From the NCBI GenBank assembly GCA_016207465.1, contig JACQPP010000149.1:1-14498 (forward strand): a stretch of 14,498 bases of DNA, given 5' to 3'. Of the stretch, positions 1-6,625 are shown piece by piece. Position numbers and translations under genes: made by a program. This DNA comes from Methanobacteriota archaeon (GTDB lineage Archaea; Halobacteriota; Syntropharchaeia; JACQPP01). Position 1 is the stretch's first letter. Each line of letters begins with the position of its first letter. The notes beneath the pieces were generated by a model, which saw only the letters and a program-made list of their open reading frames with translations, had not been told where the DNA came from and made no database searches.

Positions 1-264
1 GAAATCCAGGTCCACAACCTCGAACATGGGGGCATCATGGTCCAGTATCGGCCCGGCCTCGACCCGGCCACCGTGGACCGGCTCCGCGCCCAGGTCCAAC
101 GGTATCGCTCCAAGGTCATCCTCGCCCCCTACCCGGGCCTCGCCGGCGACATCGTCCTCACCGCCTGGACCCGCCTCGACGCCTTCAACGGATACGACGA
201 GGCCCGCATCACCCGCTTCATCGCGACCTACATGGACAAGGGGCCGGAGAAAGTCCCAGATTAG
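1..264 (+). CDS. DUF3105 family protein, C-terminal part
   Basis: The frame is open from base 1 and ends in TAG at 262-264, so only the last 87 residues are present and the true start lies outside the window. The visible part has the features I associate with DUF3105: an EHGG segment near residues 8-11 followed by a VQYRPGL-type strand, a KVILAPYPG segment, a tryptophan-containing LTAWTR strand, and a C-terminal helix ending near PEK. DUF3105 proteins are uncharacterised, often secreted or membrane-anchored; no N-terminal signal can be seen here because that end is missing. The gene converges on the MaoC-type gene, and the two stop codons share bases 262-263. The family call is from recalled consensus, not from a search. 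Confidence 0.75.
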   Translation, partial: EIQVHNLEHGGIMVQYRPGLDPATVDRLRAQVQRYRSKVILAPYPGLAGDIVLTAWTRLDAFNGYDEARITRFIATYMDKGPEKVPD

Positions 265-707
265 CCGCCTCGGGATTTCACCAGGAGGATGAAGTCCCCG
301 CGCATGACCTCCTCCCCCCTCTGGTTCTTCACCACCCGCCGGAGGTTCACCAATCCTCTCCCCCCCTTCTTCGGCTCCGCCGACACCACCTCCACCTCCA
401 CGTGGAGGGTGTCCCCCGGCTTCACCGCCCGGGGGAACCGCAGGTCCCGGATGCCCACCAGCCCCAGGGCGGTCCCCTGGAGGACCCCGAGGCGGTCCGT
501 GAGCCCCGTCGAGATGGCGAAGGTCAGCGCCCCGTGGGCGATGCGCCCACCGAAGGGGGTCCTCCGCGCGGTCTCCTCGTCGGTGTGGAGGGGGTTGTAG
601 TCCCCCGAGATGGAGGCGAAGCGGACGATGTCCGCCTCGGTCACCGTGCGGGCCGGGGTCGTGAACTTTGTCCCGGGCTGGAACTCCTCGAAGAAGAGGC
701 CCGCCAT
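261..707 (-). CDS. MaoC-like (R)-specific enoyl-CoA hydratase family protein
   Basis: 148 residues with a single hot-dog fold of the MaoC/R-hydratase type. The active-site segment is clear: SGDYNPLH at residues 34-41, supplying the catalytic pair Asp36 and His41, followed by the family's FGGRIAHGAL segment at about 52-61. Family members hydrate trans-2-enoyl-CoA or dehydrate 3-hydroxyacyl-CoA in the cytoplasm; the acyl chain here cannot be read from sequence. Single-domain length is normal for the family. It is the last gene of a minus-strand run, 43 bases after the DUF167 gene, and is probably co-transcribed. A GAGGA stretch lies just before the ATG. Its TAA stop overlaps the TAG of the convergent DUF3105 gene. 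Confidence 0.9.
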   Translation of the reverse strand: MAGLFFEEFQPGTKFTTPARTVTEADIVRFASISGDYNPLHTDEETARRTPFGGRIAHGALTFAISTGLTDRLGVLQGTALGLVGIRDLRFPRAVKPGDTLHVEVEVVSAEPKKGGRGLVNLRRVVKNQRGEEVMRGDFILLVKSRGG

Positions 708-750
708 GGGTCCTCATTCGGGCCGGGGCACCCTTGAACCTTGCGCCCCC

Positions 751-1029
751 CTATCGATGGGAGGCGAGGATAGAGCGGACATCGGACTCCGGCCTTCCAA
801 TCCGGACCCGCTTCCTCCGGCCGGTGGCCCCCGAGGCCAGTTCCACCGGGGCCTGGAAGAGTCTCTCCAGTTCGCGGATGAGTTCCCGGTTGGCCCGGCC
901 TCCCTCCGGGGGCTCGGTGAGGTGGACCACCACGCCCCCCCGGGGGTCGGGTTCTATCTGGAATTTCCGGGCCCCGGGTCTCGCCCGGACCTGGAGGACC
1001 GTTTGGGCCGGGTCTATGGTCTGCCCCAT
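751..1029 (-). CDS. DUF167 (YggU-like) family protein
   Basis: 92 residues from the ATG at 1029. Family marks: RPGARK near residue 17-22, then a VVVHLTEPPEGGRANREL stretch, and the terminal SGATGRRKRVRI segment (compare the usual SG..SR.K.V.I). The function of DUF167 is not established; it is a small alpha/beta protein found in bacteria, archaea and eukaryotes. A longer reading from 1098 adds 23 residues that lack family similarity, so 1029 is chosen. The start lies 16 bases inside the end of the PHP gene, indicating translational coupling within one operon. Confidence 0.88.
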   Translation of the reverse strand: MGQTIDPAQTVLQVRARPGARKFQIEPDPRGGVVVHLTEPPEGGRANRELIRELERLFQAPVELASGATGRRKRVRIGRPESDVRSILASHR

Positions 1030-1907
1030 GGTCCCTGGCTCCCCAGCAGGCGAAAAACCACGGAGAGGAGGATGAGGTTGGAGAGGACCATCATCCACAA
1101 TGGGGGGGTCCAGCCGATTTTTTCGATGGCCTGGGGGTTGCGGTTGAGTTCCTGGACGAGGGGCCCCGGGCCGTAGAAGCGTCCCTCGACGGCGGGGGCG
1201 GTCCGGCCGGCCTGGAGTTCCGCCATGATATTGGGCCAGGTGCGCTCCTGGACGGCGACGCAGGTCTGGGCCTCGCCGGTGGAGGCCCCGAAGTGGGTGT
1301 CGGAGACCCCGAGGCGGGCCATGGTGTCAGTGGGGGTGCCGTTGCGGGCCAGTTGGGCGGCGAATTCCTCCACCTGCCACTGGTTGCCTTCTCTCCAGGG
1401 GCCGATGTTGTGGCTCTCGATGCCGTCCAGGGACCCGGCCTGGAATGCGCGGTGGCCCGGGCCGTGGTATCTGCGGACGGGGTGGTTGAGGACGGCGAGT
1501 CCCCCCTGGGCGCGGGCCCGGCGGGCGGCCTCGAGTATGTCGAGGGTGGCGGGGATGGACTCCCGGATGCCGAGGGCCCCCAGGTGGTAGTCCTTGTGGG
1601 TGACCTCCTCCCCGTTGACCACCAGGATGTCGAATCCGAAGAGGCGGGCCACCCCCTCGACGAATGGGCCCCCGGTGGCCGCGTTGTGCTCGGTGGCGAC
1701 GATGAAGTCGAGGCCCCGCCGCCGGGCGTTGATGAGGGAGGCCAGGGGGGAGGCGGGGTGGTAGGAGAGCCAGGTGTGGGTGTGGAGGTCGCCGCAGACC
1801 AGCGTCCCGTTGTCGAGGCTCACGGTGGGGGTGGGGCGGGTGTCCACCAGGTAGCCGAGGAGCCCTGCGAGGACCAGCACCGCCAGCGCGAGGGGGAGGG
1901 CCTTCAT
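1014..1907 (-). CDS. Membrane-anchored PHP-domain phosphoesterase
   Basis: 297 residues. Residues 3-20 form a hydrophobic N-terminal segment (signal anchor or signal peptide), and about 268-288 form a second hydrophobic helix near the C-terminus. Between them is a PHP domain with an almost complete metal-ligand set: H42-T-H44, H74 in ATEHN, E100 in NGEE, H104, H142 in NHP, and D203-T-H205. PHP domains hydrolyse phosphate esters using two or three metal ions. The flanking membrane segments suggest the catalytic domain faces outside the cytoplasm, which is inferred. The start ATG overlaps the TGA of the Yip1-like gene as ATGA, and its own end overlaps the DUF167 start. The substrate is unknown. 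An upstream extension in the same frame is only the shadow of the Yip1-like gene. Confidence 0.88.
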   Translation of the reverse strand: MKALPLALAVLVLAGLLGYLVDTRPTPTVSLDNGTLVCGDLHTHTWLSYHPASPLASLINARRRGLDFIVATEHNAATGGPFVEGVARLFGFDILVVNGEEVTHKDYHLGALGIRESIPATLDILEAARRARAQGGLAVLNHPVRRYHGPGHRAFQAGSLDGIESHNIGPWREGNQWQVEEFAAQLARNGTPTDTMARLGVSDTHFGASTGEAQTCVAVQERTWPNIMAELQAGRTAPAVEGRFYGPGPLVQELNRNPQAIEKIGWTPPLWMMVLSNLILLSVVFRLLGSQGPWGRP

Positions 1908-2569
1908 TGCATGACCACCTGGAGGAGGTCCCCGCTGGTGAAGAGGTAGAGGAGGAGGCCGAGGCCCACGAAGAGGACGCCGGTGAGCACCGCGGCCAGG
2001 ATGGAGGCCCTCCGGGGGGCCCGGAATGTCTTCTCGGCGAGCCGGTAGGTGAGCCACGAGCCCCCGAGGGCGATGGAGATGAGGATGGGGACCCCGGGGA
2101 TGTAGCGGAGGTCCTCGTAGAAGAACCAGGTGTAGTAGAGGTCGGGGGTCAGGAGGTAGAGGAGGGGATAGGAGGCGAGCAGGTAGACGATGAGGGGGAG
2201 GTAGGTGAGGGGGACCCGGGCGAGGGCCTGGCGGCCGGTGGCCTTTCCCCCGCCGAGGCGGAGGGCCCCCTGGAAGACCCCGCCGTGGAGGGAGAGGAGG
2301 CCCATCCAGAAGGCCAATGGGGGGAGGAGGTGGGGGAGGGTGACGATGCGCGAGTAGAGGAGGGAGGTGTGGACCGCGAAGAAGAGGGAGACCCCCAGCA
2401 TGGCCTGGAGGGCGTCGAGGCGGGTGGGCTCCCGGCCCGCCAAGTGGTCGAACCCCTCGGCGGGATGGCGGAGGAAGGTGAGCCCCGTCCAAGGCTTCCG
2501 GAGCCGCACCCGCGCGGGGCGCGCCGGGGCGCTCTCTCCCTGTGGCCCGGTTGTGGCGGTGTCGCTCAT
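1904..2569 (-). CDS. Yip1-like polytopic membrane protein
   Basis: 221 residues. A charged, proline-rich N-terminal 45 residues precede five hydrophobic segments at about 52-72, 82-104, 119-140, 157-175 and 190-212. The layout and the N-terminal FLRHPAEGFD-type segment resemble the Yip1 family of small membrane proteins, which in prokaryotes have no settled function. The assignment is by architecture and is moderate. The gene is first in a minus-strand operon and couples by ATGA to the membrane-anchored PHP gene, so the two products may act together at the membrane. The next in-frame Met is residue 57, so the ATG at 2569 is preferred, although a GTG at Val21 is possible if transcription starts later. 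Confidence 0.7.
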   Translation of the reverse strand: MSDTATTGPQGESAPARPARVRLRKPWTGLTFLRHPAEGFDHLAGREPTRLDALQAMLGVSLFFAVHTSLLYSRIVTLPHLLPPLAFWMGLLSLHGGVFQGALRLGGGKATGRQALARVPLTYLPLIVYLLASYPLLYLLTPDLYYTWFFYEDLRYIPGVPILISIALGGSWLTYRLAEKTFRAPRRASILAAVLTGVLFVGLGLLLYLFTSGDLLQVVMQ

Positions 2570-2580
2570 GGCCTGCGAAT

Positions 2581-2603
2581 CTATTTATATTCCCCTACTT
2601 AAC
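2581..2603. promoter_or_regulatory. Divergent promoter region between Yip1-like gene and thioredoxin
   Basis: A TTTATAT box at 2584-2590 is centred about 25 bases before the thioredoxin ATG (2612), the spacing of an archaeal TATA box to a leaderless transcript. No Shine-Dalgarno sequence precedes that ATG. The opposite strand has a weaker TTAAGTA at 2596-2602, about 30 bases before the Yip1-like ATG, which could serve that gene. Confidence 0.65.
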
Positions 2604-2611
2604 CCTCGCCT

Positions 2612-2944
2612 ATGGCGGAAGTCCCCCGGGCCCCTGTGGTGGTCACCGACCAGGGGCTCCCCGAGCTGGTGGCCAAGTACCCCCTGGTCCTGGTGGACTG
2701 CTGGGCGGTCTGGTGCGCCCCCTGCCGCGCCCTCTCCCCCACCCTGGAGGTGCTGGCCAAGGAGGCCAACCCGCCGGTGGCCATCGCCAAGCTCAACGTG
2801 GACGAGCACCCGCGGACCGCCCAGGAGTTCGGCATCATGTCCATCCCCACCATGCTCATCTTCAAGAACGGCAAGCTGGTGGACCGCCTGGTGGGGGCCA
2901 TGCCCAAGGAGTCCATCCGCCGGACCCTCCTCAAGCACGCCTAA
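2612..2944 (+). CDS. Thioredoxin
   Basis: 110 residues, normal length for a free-standing thioredoxin. The fold is recognisable throughout: LVLVDCWAVWC strand, redox motif W-C-A-P-C at about residues 34-38, the KLNVDEHP strand-turn, the cis-proline segment SIPT near 87-90, and the IFKNGK hairpin. It would reduce protein disulfides in the cytoplasm using electrons from a thioredoxin reductase that is not in this window. The dipeptide between the cysteines is Ala-Pro, not the common Gly-Pro. An additional cysteine sits just before the motif, in VDCW. It is monocistronic, from a leaderless promoter, and its stop codon lies inside the following inverted repeat. Confidence 0.96.
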   Translation: MAEVPRAPVVVTDQGLPELVAKYPLVLVDCWAVWCAPCRALSPTLEVLAKEANPPVAIAKLNVDEHPRTAQEFGIMSIPTMLIFKNGKLVDRLVGAMPKESIRRTLLKHA

Positions 2945-3012
2945 TTTTTCTTTTTTCTTTTCGACCCGCGTTAAAAGAAAAAAGAAAAATTAACTAAAGA
3001 AAAAAGAAAAAA
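2942..3012. terminator. Bidirectional T-rich terminator with 20-bp perfect inverted repeat
   Basis: Bases 2942-2961 and 2973-2992 are perfect reverse complements (20 bp), separated by an 11-base loop, 2962-2972. The arms are nearly pure pyrimidine or purine. A further copy of the AAAGAAAAAAGAAAAA sequence lies at 2996-3011, a direct repeat of 2974-2989. The plus strand presents T-tracts after thioredoxin and the minus strand presents two T-tracts after pyrG, so convergent transcripts would both end here. Archaeal termination uses T-tracts, so the symmetry may simply reflect two facing terminators. The TAA stop of thioredoxin is part of the left arm. Confidence 0.8.
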
Positions 3013-3058
3013 TATTGAAAGCTGTAAGAGATAGGAAGAGCGGGGGCCCCGGGGGGGT

Positions 3059-4663
3059 TCAGTTCTCCTTCACGGGGGCCCGGGTGTGGCTGGCGGCCTC
3101 CAGGAATGCCCGCAGGACGGGGGCGGGGTGGCCGGGGCGGCTCTTGAACTCGGGGTGGAACTGGGTGGCCATATAGAAGGGGTGCTGGGGGAGTTCGAGG
3201 ACCTCCATGCGGCCGTCGGGGGAGACCCCGGAGAAGACCAGCCCTTTGTCCTCGAGGCGGGGGATGAAGCGGGGGTTGATTTCGTAGCGGTGGCGGTGGC
3301 GCTCCAGGATGACCTCCTGGCCCTTGTAGATGTGGTGGACCCGGGTGTGGGGGCGGAGTTTGATGGGCTGGGCGCCGAGGCGCATGGTTCCCCCGAGGGA
3401 CTTCACATCCCGGAGGTGGCTGAGGATGTCCACCACCGGGTAGGGGGTCTTGGGGTCAATCTCGGTGCTGTGTGCCCTCTTGAGTCCCGCCACGTTGCGG
3501 GCGAACTCGATGGTGGCCAGCTGGAAGCCGAAGCAGAGCCCCAGGTAGGGGAGGCGGCGCTCGCGGGCGTAGCGGATGGCGAGGAGTTTCCCCTCGGTGC
3601 CCCGGGAGCCGAATCCGCCGGGGACCAGGACCCCCCGGGCCCCCCGGAGGTTCTCCACGGCCTCCGGGTTCTCCTCGAACTGCTCGGTGTCCACGTAGCG
3701 GATTTCCACGCGGGCCCCGAGGCTGGCGGCGGCGTGCTTGAGGGCCTCGTTGAGGCTGATGTAGGAGTCGGTGTTCTCCACGTATTTTCCGGCCATGGCG
3801 ATGACCACCCGCTGGCGGGCCCCGTCCATCTGCTCCACCACCCGCCGCCACTCGCCCATGCGGTGGGCCTTGGCGCGGAGCCGCAGCTTCTCCTGGAGCA
3901 GGCGGCCGAGCCCCTGCTCCTCGTAGACCAGGGGGAGGCGGTAGACGTTGTCCACGTTGTGGCCGCTGATGACCTGGCCGGGGGGCACGTTGCAGAAGAG
4001 GGCAATCTTCCGCTTGGCGTCCTCCGAGAGGGGGGTCTCGCTGCGGGCGATGATGACGTCGGGCTGGACCCCAACCTCCCGCAGGGTGGCCACGCTGTGC
4101 TGGGTGGGCTTCGTCTTCTGCTCCCCGGTGTTGCTCTCCGGGACCAGGGTCACGTGGACGAAGAGGACCCCGTTCTCGGTGCCCACCTGCCGGGCCACCT
4201 CCAGCATGGGGAGGCTCTCGATGTCCCCCACCGTGCCCCCAATCTCCACGATGACCACCTCGGACTTGGAGCGCTCCCCGATGGAGCGCAGGCGCCGCTT
4301 CACCTCGTCGGTGAAGTGGGGGATGATTTGAACGGTCTGCCCCAGGTATTCCCCCCGCCGCTCCTTCTCGATGATGGACTGGTAGATTTGGCCGGAGGTG
4401 ATGTTGTGCTCCCGGGGGATGTCCTGGCTCAGAAACCGCTCGTAGTGGCCCAGGTCCATGTCAATCTCCCCCCCGTCCTCCGTCACCCACACCTCCCCAT
4501 GCTGGTATGGGCCCATGGTCCCCGCGTCAATGTTCAGGTAGGGGTCCACCTTGATGCAGGTCACCGAGACCCCCAGTCCCTTCAGGAGGCGCCCCAGGCT
4601 GGCCGCGGCAATCCCCTTCCCGATGCCGCTCATCACCCCGCCCGTGACGAAGATGAACTTCAT
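3059..4663 (-). CDS. pyrG: CTP synthase (glutamine-hydrolysing)
   Basis: 534 residues, full length. The N-terminal synthetase domain (about 1-265) begins with the P-loop segment GGVMSGIGKG (8-17) and has the conserved KVDPYLNIDAGTM and QHGEVWVTEDG stretches. The C-terminal class I glutamine amidotransferase domain (about 285-525) carries the nucleophile Cys377 in GLCFGFQ and the His503/Glu505 pair in QFHPEF. The enzyme makes CTP from UTP, ATP and glutamine in the cytoplasm. A GGAG ribosome-binding sequence lies about 9 bases before the ATG. The gene stands alone between the L15e gene and the shared terminator. The P-loop reads MSGIGKG where many homologues have VSGLGKG, a conservative change. 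Confidence 0.98.
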   Translation of the reverse strand: MKFIFVTGGVMSGIGKGIAAASLGRLLKGLGVSVTCIKVDPYLNIDAGTMGPYQHGEVWVTEDGGEIDMDLGHYERFLSQDIPREHNITSGQIYQSIIEKERRGEYLGQTVQIIPHFTDEVKRRLRSIGERSKSEVVIVEIGGTVGDIESLPMLEVARQVGTENGVLFVHVTLVPESNTGEQKTKPTQHSVATLREVGVQPDVIIARSETPLSEDAKRKIALFCNVPPGQVISGHNVDNVYRLPLVYEEQGLGRLLQEKLRLRAKAHRMGEWRRVVEQMDGARQRVVIAMAGKYVENTDSYISLNEALKHAAASLGARVEIRYVDTEQFEENPEAVENLRGARGVLVPGGFGSRGTEGKLLAIRYARERRLPYLGLCFGFQLATIEFARNVAGLKRAHSTEIDPKTPYPVVDILSHLRDVKSLGGTMRLGAQPIKLRPHTRVHHIYKGQEVILERHRHRYEINPRFIPRLEDKGLVFSGVSPDGRMEVLELPQHPFYMATQFHPEFKSRPGHPAPVLRAFLEAASHTRAPVKEN

Positions 4664-4808
4664 CCCTCTCTCCTCGGTTCACTCGCTGCCTGGGAACAGA
4701 TAAAGGTTCCACGCGGACCCGCCGCCCCGCTCCCTGGGCTTCCGGTGGAGCCCCGCGCCGCCCCCGCGGGAGCAAGTTTGGAAGTGGCGCTGTCCCTGCG
4801 CGGGTGGC
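4664..4808 (-). promoter_or_regulatory. L15e-pyrG spacer with pyrG promoter
   Basis: This 145-base spacer separates the L15e stop from the pyrG start. On the minus strand a CCTTTATC box at 4699-4706, about 38 bases before the pyrG ATG, is a plausible TATA element. It would give a leader of roughly 13 bases containing a GGAG ribosome-binding site. The rest of the spacer is GC-rich; no gene or RNA structure is apparent. Confidence 0.5.
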
Positions 4809-5306
4809 TCACAGGCCCCGGCCCATTCTGCCGGCGCTGGTGAGGCCCCGGTGGGCCCGCCCCCGCCGGGAGACGATGGCGGCGAGGGTTGGGTTGGCCT
4901 GCACCGAGGGGTGGACCCGGTCCGCCAGGATGACCTCGTACCAGTGGTAGTGGCCGTCCTCGGCCACCCAGTAGGAGTTCACGACCTCCATGTTCGGGTA
5001 GCGGGTCCCGGCCCGCTCCTCGGCGATGCGCTGGATGGACTTGGCGGGGGTCATGCGGTTGATCCCCATGTGCTTCGTCTTGCGGCCCCCGCTGAACCGC
5101 ATCTTCCTCCGGCCCCCGCGGCGCACCCGGGCCCGCACCACCACCACCCCCTGCTTGGCCTTGTAGCCGAGGCTCCGGGCGCGCCCCGGGCGGGTGGGGT
5201 GGGCGATGGGGACCACGGCGGGGCCCCGTCGCCAGGACATGAGGCGCTCCCGGCGCATCTCCCCGGAGAGGAAGGAGCGCTCCATGTAGGTGTAGGCCGA
5301 AGGCAT
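4809..5306 (-). CDS. rpl15e: Large-subunit ribosomal protein L15e
   Basis: 165 residues. Recognised from the conserved core: PTRPGRARSLGYKAKQG (near 37-53), VVVRARVRRGGRRK, the GINRMTPAKSIQRIAEERA segment, YPNMEVVNSYWV, the HWYEVILAD strand and the terminal HRGLTSAGR. It is a structural protein of the archaeal and eukaryotic large ribosomal subunit and binds 23S rRNA. Archaeal homologues are usually about 190 residues; this one ends immediately after the RGL of the core and lacks the basic C-terminal tail. Its N-terminal helix region is also a few residues shorter. The ATG at 5306 is chosen because family similarity starts there; a longer open frame upstream is antisense to the next gene. A TTTAA box about 28 bases upstream suggests a leaderless mRNA. 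Confidence 0.94.
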   Translation of the reverse strand: MPSAYTYMERSFLSGEMRRERLMSWRRGPAVVPIAHPTRPGRARSLGYKAKQGVVVVRARVRRGGRRKMRFSGGRKTKHMGINRMTPAKSIQRIAEERAGTRYPNMEVVNSYWVAEDGHYHWYEVILADRVHPSVQANPTLAAIVSRRGRAHRGLTSAGRMGRGL

Positions 5307-5332
5307 AGGGACCGAATGGGCCACCCTGCCCC

Positions 5333-5345
5333 TTAAACCTTTTTC
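5333..5345. promoter_or_regulatory. Shared A/T box between L15e and YgfZ-like genes
   Basis: TTAAACCTTTTT at 5333-5344 is the only A/T-rich stretch in the 63-base divergent spacer. Read on the minus strand (GGTTTAAG) it sits about 27-31 bases from the L15e ATG, which is good TATA spacing. Read on the plus strand it is about 33-37 bases before the YgfZ-like ATG, leaving a short leader that includes AGAGGGG. Confidence 0.5.
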
Positions 5346-5369
5346 CCCGCCCCGGGCAGAGCAGAGGGG

Positions 5370-6443
5370 ATGGCCCCACTGTCTCTCCATGACCGCCACC
5401 GGGCCCGGGGGGCGGTCTTCGCCGACATTGCAGGCTGGCAGGTCCCCCGCCACTACGGCTCCCCCGCGGAGGAGCACCGGGCGGTCCGCCATGGGGTCGG
5501 CATGGCGGACCTCAGCCACCGGGGGAGATTCCGGGTCTCCGGGGCCGACCGGGTCAAGTTCCTCCAGGGGCTCCTCACCAACGACCTCCACGCCCTCACC
5601 CCCCAGCATGGGCTCTATGCGGCCCTCCTCACCGGCAAGGGCAAGATGGTGGCCGACATGACCCTCCTCCAAGAGGGGGAGGCCATCCTCGGGGACACCG
5701 AGCCCGGATACGCCCCCCGCCTCCTCCAGGGGCTGGAGCGCTACAAACTAATGAGCAAGGTCTCCCTCGATGACCTCTCTGGCTCCCTGGGCTCCCTGCT
5801 CCTCTCGGGGCCCCGGGCCCGCCCCCTTCTGGAGAAGACCCTCGGCCAATCCATGCCCCTGGAAGCGATGGGGACAGGGGAGGCCCGCTGGGAGGATGTT
5901 TCCCTCCGGGTGGTGCGCACCCACCGCACCGGAGGAGAGGACTACGAACTGTGGACCGAGGCCCCCGCCCTGGGGCCCCTCTGGGATGGACTCCTCCAGG
6001 CCGGAGACCAGTTCGGCGTGAGGCCCATCGGTGCCGATGCCCTGGAGAGCCTCCGGGTGGAGGCGGGGATTCCCCGGTTCGGGGCCGACATGGACGAGGA
6101 GACATTCCCCCAGGAGGCCGGCATCGAGAGCCGGGCCGTGTCCACCACCAAGGGGTGCTACACGGGACAGGAGACCATGGCCCGCCTCCAGACCCGGGGC
6201 CACGTCAACCGCCACCTCGCCGGGCTCCGGCTGGAGGGCGACAGCCCCCCCGTCCCCGGGACCCCCCTCCACGCCGGCGGGGCCCCCGCGGGGACCATCA
6301 CCAGCAGCGCCCGCTCCCCCACCCTGGGCCCCATCGCCCTCGCCATGCTCCGCGCCGAACACGAGGCCCCGGGGACCCCCCTCACCCTGGGACCCCCGGG
6401 GACAGCCCGGGCTGCCCGGGTGGTGGCGCTGCCCTTCATCTGA
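5370..6443 (+). CDS. ygfZ: YgfZ/GcvT-like folate-binding protein
   Basis: 357 residues of the aminomethyltransferase (GcvT) fold. The diagnostic YgfZ/CAF17 motif K-G-C-Y-x-G-Q-E is present at residues 261-268 (KGCYTGQE), with the conserved Cys263. Other family features are the N-terminal DLSHRGRFRVSGADRVKFLQG segment (about 47-67), the TGKGKMVADM stretch and the terminal barrel domain from about 285. YgfZ relatives bind tetrahydrofolate and support maturation of iron-sulfur proteins; GcvT itself lacks the KGCY motif, so YgfZ is the better label. No glycine-cleavage genes adjoin it. It is read divergently from L15e and ends 12 bases from the convergent microprotein gene. Confidence 0.88.
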   Translation: MAPLSLHDRHRARGAVFADIAGWQVPRHYGSPAEEHRAVRHGVGMADLSHRGRFRVSGADRVKFLQGLLTNDLHALTPQHGLYAALLTGKGKMVADMTLLQEGEAILGDTEPGYAPRLLQGLERYKLMSKVSLDDLSGSLGSLLLSGPRARPLLEKTLGQSMPLEAMGTGEARWEDVSLRVVRTHRTGGEDYELWTEAPALGPLWDGLLQAGDQFGVRPIGADALESLRVEAGIPRFGADMDEETFPQEAGIESRAVSTTKGCYTGQETMARLQTRGHVNRHLAGLRLEGDSPPVPGTPLHAGGAPAGTITSSARSPTLGPIALAMLRAEHEAPGTPLTLGPPGTARAARVVALPFI

Positions 6444-6455
6444 AGAGAAGGGAAA

Positions 6456-6566
6456 TCAGGAGAAGGTGAGCAGGAGGGCGACGGCGACCAGCAGGAGCAG
6501 AATCAGCCCCATGTAGCCGAGCCACGCCGACACAGTGACGTTCCGTTGATGTTGGGTCATCTCCAT
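6456..6566 (-). CDS. 36-residue single-span membrane microprotein
   Basis: Start ATG at 6566 (or a second ATG at 6560), stop TGA at 6456-6458. The product has a polar N-terminal 12 residues (MEMTQHQRN) followed by one strongly hydrophobic helix from about Trp15 to Leu33 and a short TFS end. No family is recognised. Support for it being real: a well-formed TATA box and dyad sequences lie directly upstream, the frame is exactly flanked by the hisB and YgfZ-like genes, and the hydrophobic run is a complete membrane span. The predicted topology puts the N-terminus on either side; sequence alone does not decide. It may be a regulatory or accessory subunit of a membrane protein, but that is conjecture. 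Confidence 0.65.
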   Translation of the reverse strand: MEMTQHQRNVTVSAWLGYMGLILLLLVAVALLLTFS

Positions 6567-6576
6567 GATACCTATT

Positions 6577-6606
6577 TAGTTGCTCCAACTACGTTGTAAA
6601 GTAGTT
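6577..6606. promoter_or_regulatory. Putative operator: overlapping TAGTT/AACTA dyads
   Basis: TAGTTG (6577-6582) and CAACTA (6586-6591) form a perfect 6-bp inverted repeat around CTC. AACTAC (6587-6592) and GTAGTT (6601-6606) form a second perfect 6-bp inverted repeat around 8 bases. The three half-sites lie between the microprotein TATA box and its ATG and cover the expected transcription start near 6589, the position of a repressor site. The regulator is unknown. Confidence 0.5.
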
Positions 6607-6608
6607 AA

Positions 6609-6624
6609 AGTATATAAGGTTTCT
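6609..6624 (-). promoter_or_regulatory. Microprotein promoter (BRE and TATA box)
   Basis: On the minus strand the sequence reads GAAACC followed by TTATATA (TATA box at 6611-6617), immediately after the hisB stop codon. Start of transcription would fall near 6589, giving a leader of about 22 bases before the ATG at 6566. The box is much stronger than anything needed for hisB, which lies upstream of it. Confidence 0.65.
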
Positions 6625-6625
6625 C

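Noticed and set aside
1908..2492. Long N-terminal extension of the PHP frame
   Set aside because: It is the out-of-frame shadow of the Yip1-like gene, proline/arginine low complexity; the hydrophobic start at 1907 is a proper N-terminus.
2612..2944. WCAPC instead of WCGPC in thioredoxin as an unusual active site
   Set aside because: Ala in this position is common among thioredoxins, so it does not suggest a new activity.
3040..3058. G/C-run near the end of pyrG as a special structure
   Set aside because: Short GGGGCCCC runs are expected in this composition and occur throughout the window.
3086..4843. 585-codon open frame antisense to pyrG
   Set aside because: It mirrors pyrG in a GC-rich genome where stop codons are rare; its composition is Gly/Val/Leu/Glu-rich low-complexity and it matches no family, whereas pyrG is unmistakable.
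5307..5672. Long N-terminal extension of the L15e frame
   Set aside because: It is antisense to the YgfZ-like gene and shares nothing with L15e; similarity begins at the ATG at 5306, with a TATA box about 28 bases upstream.
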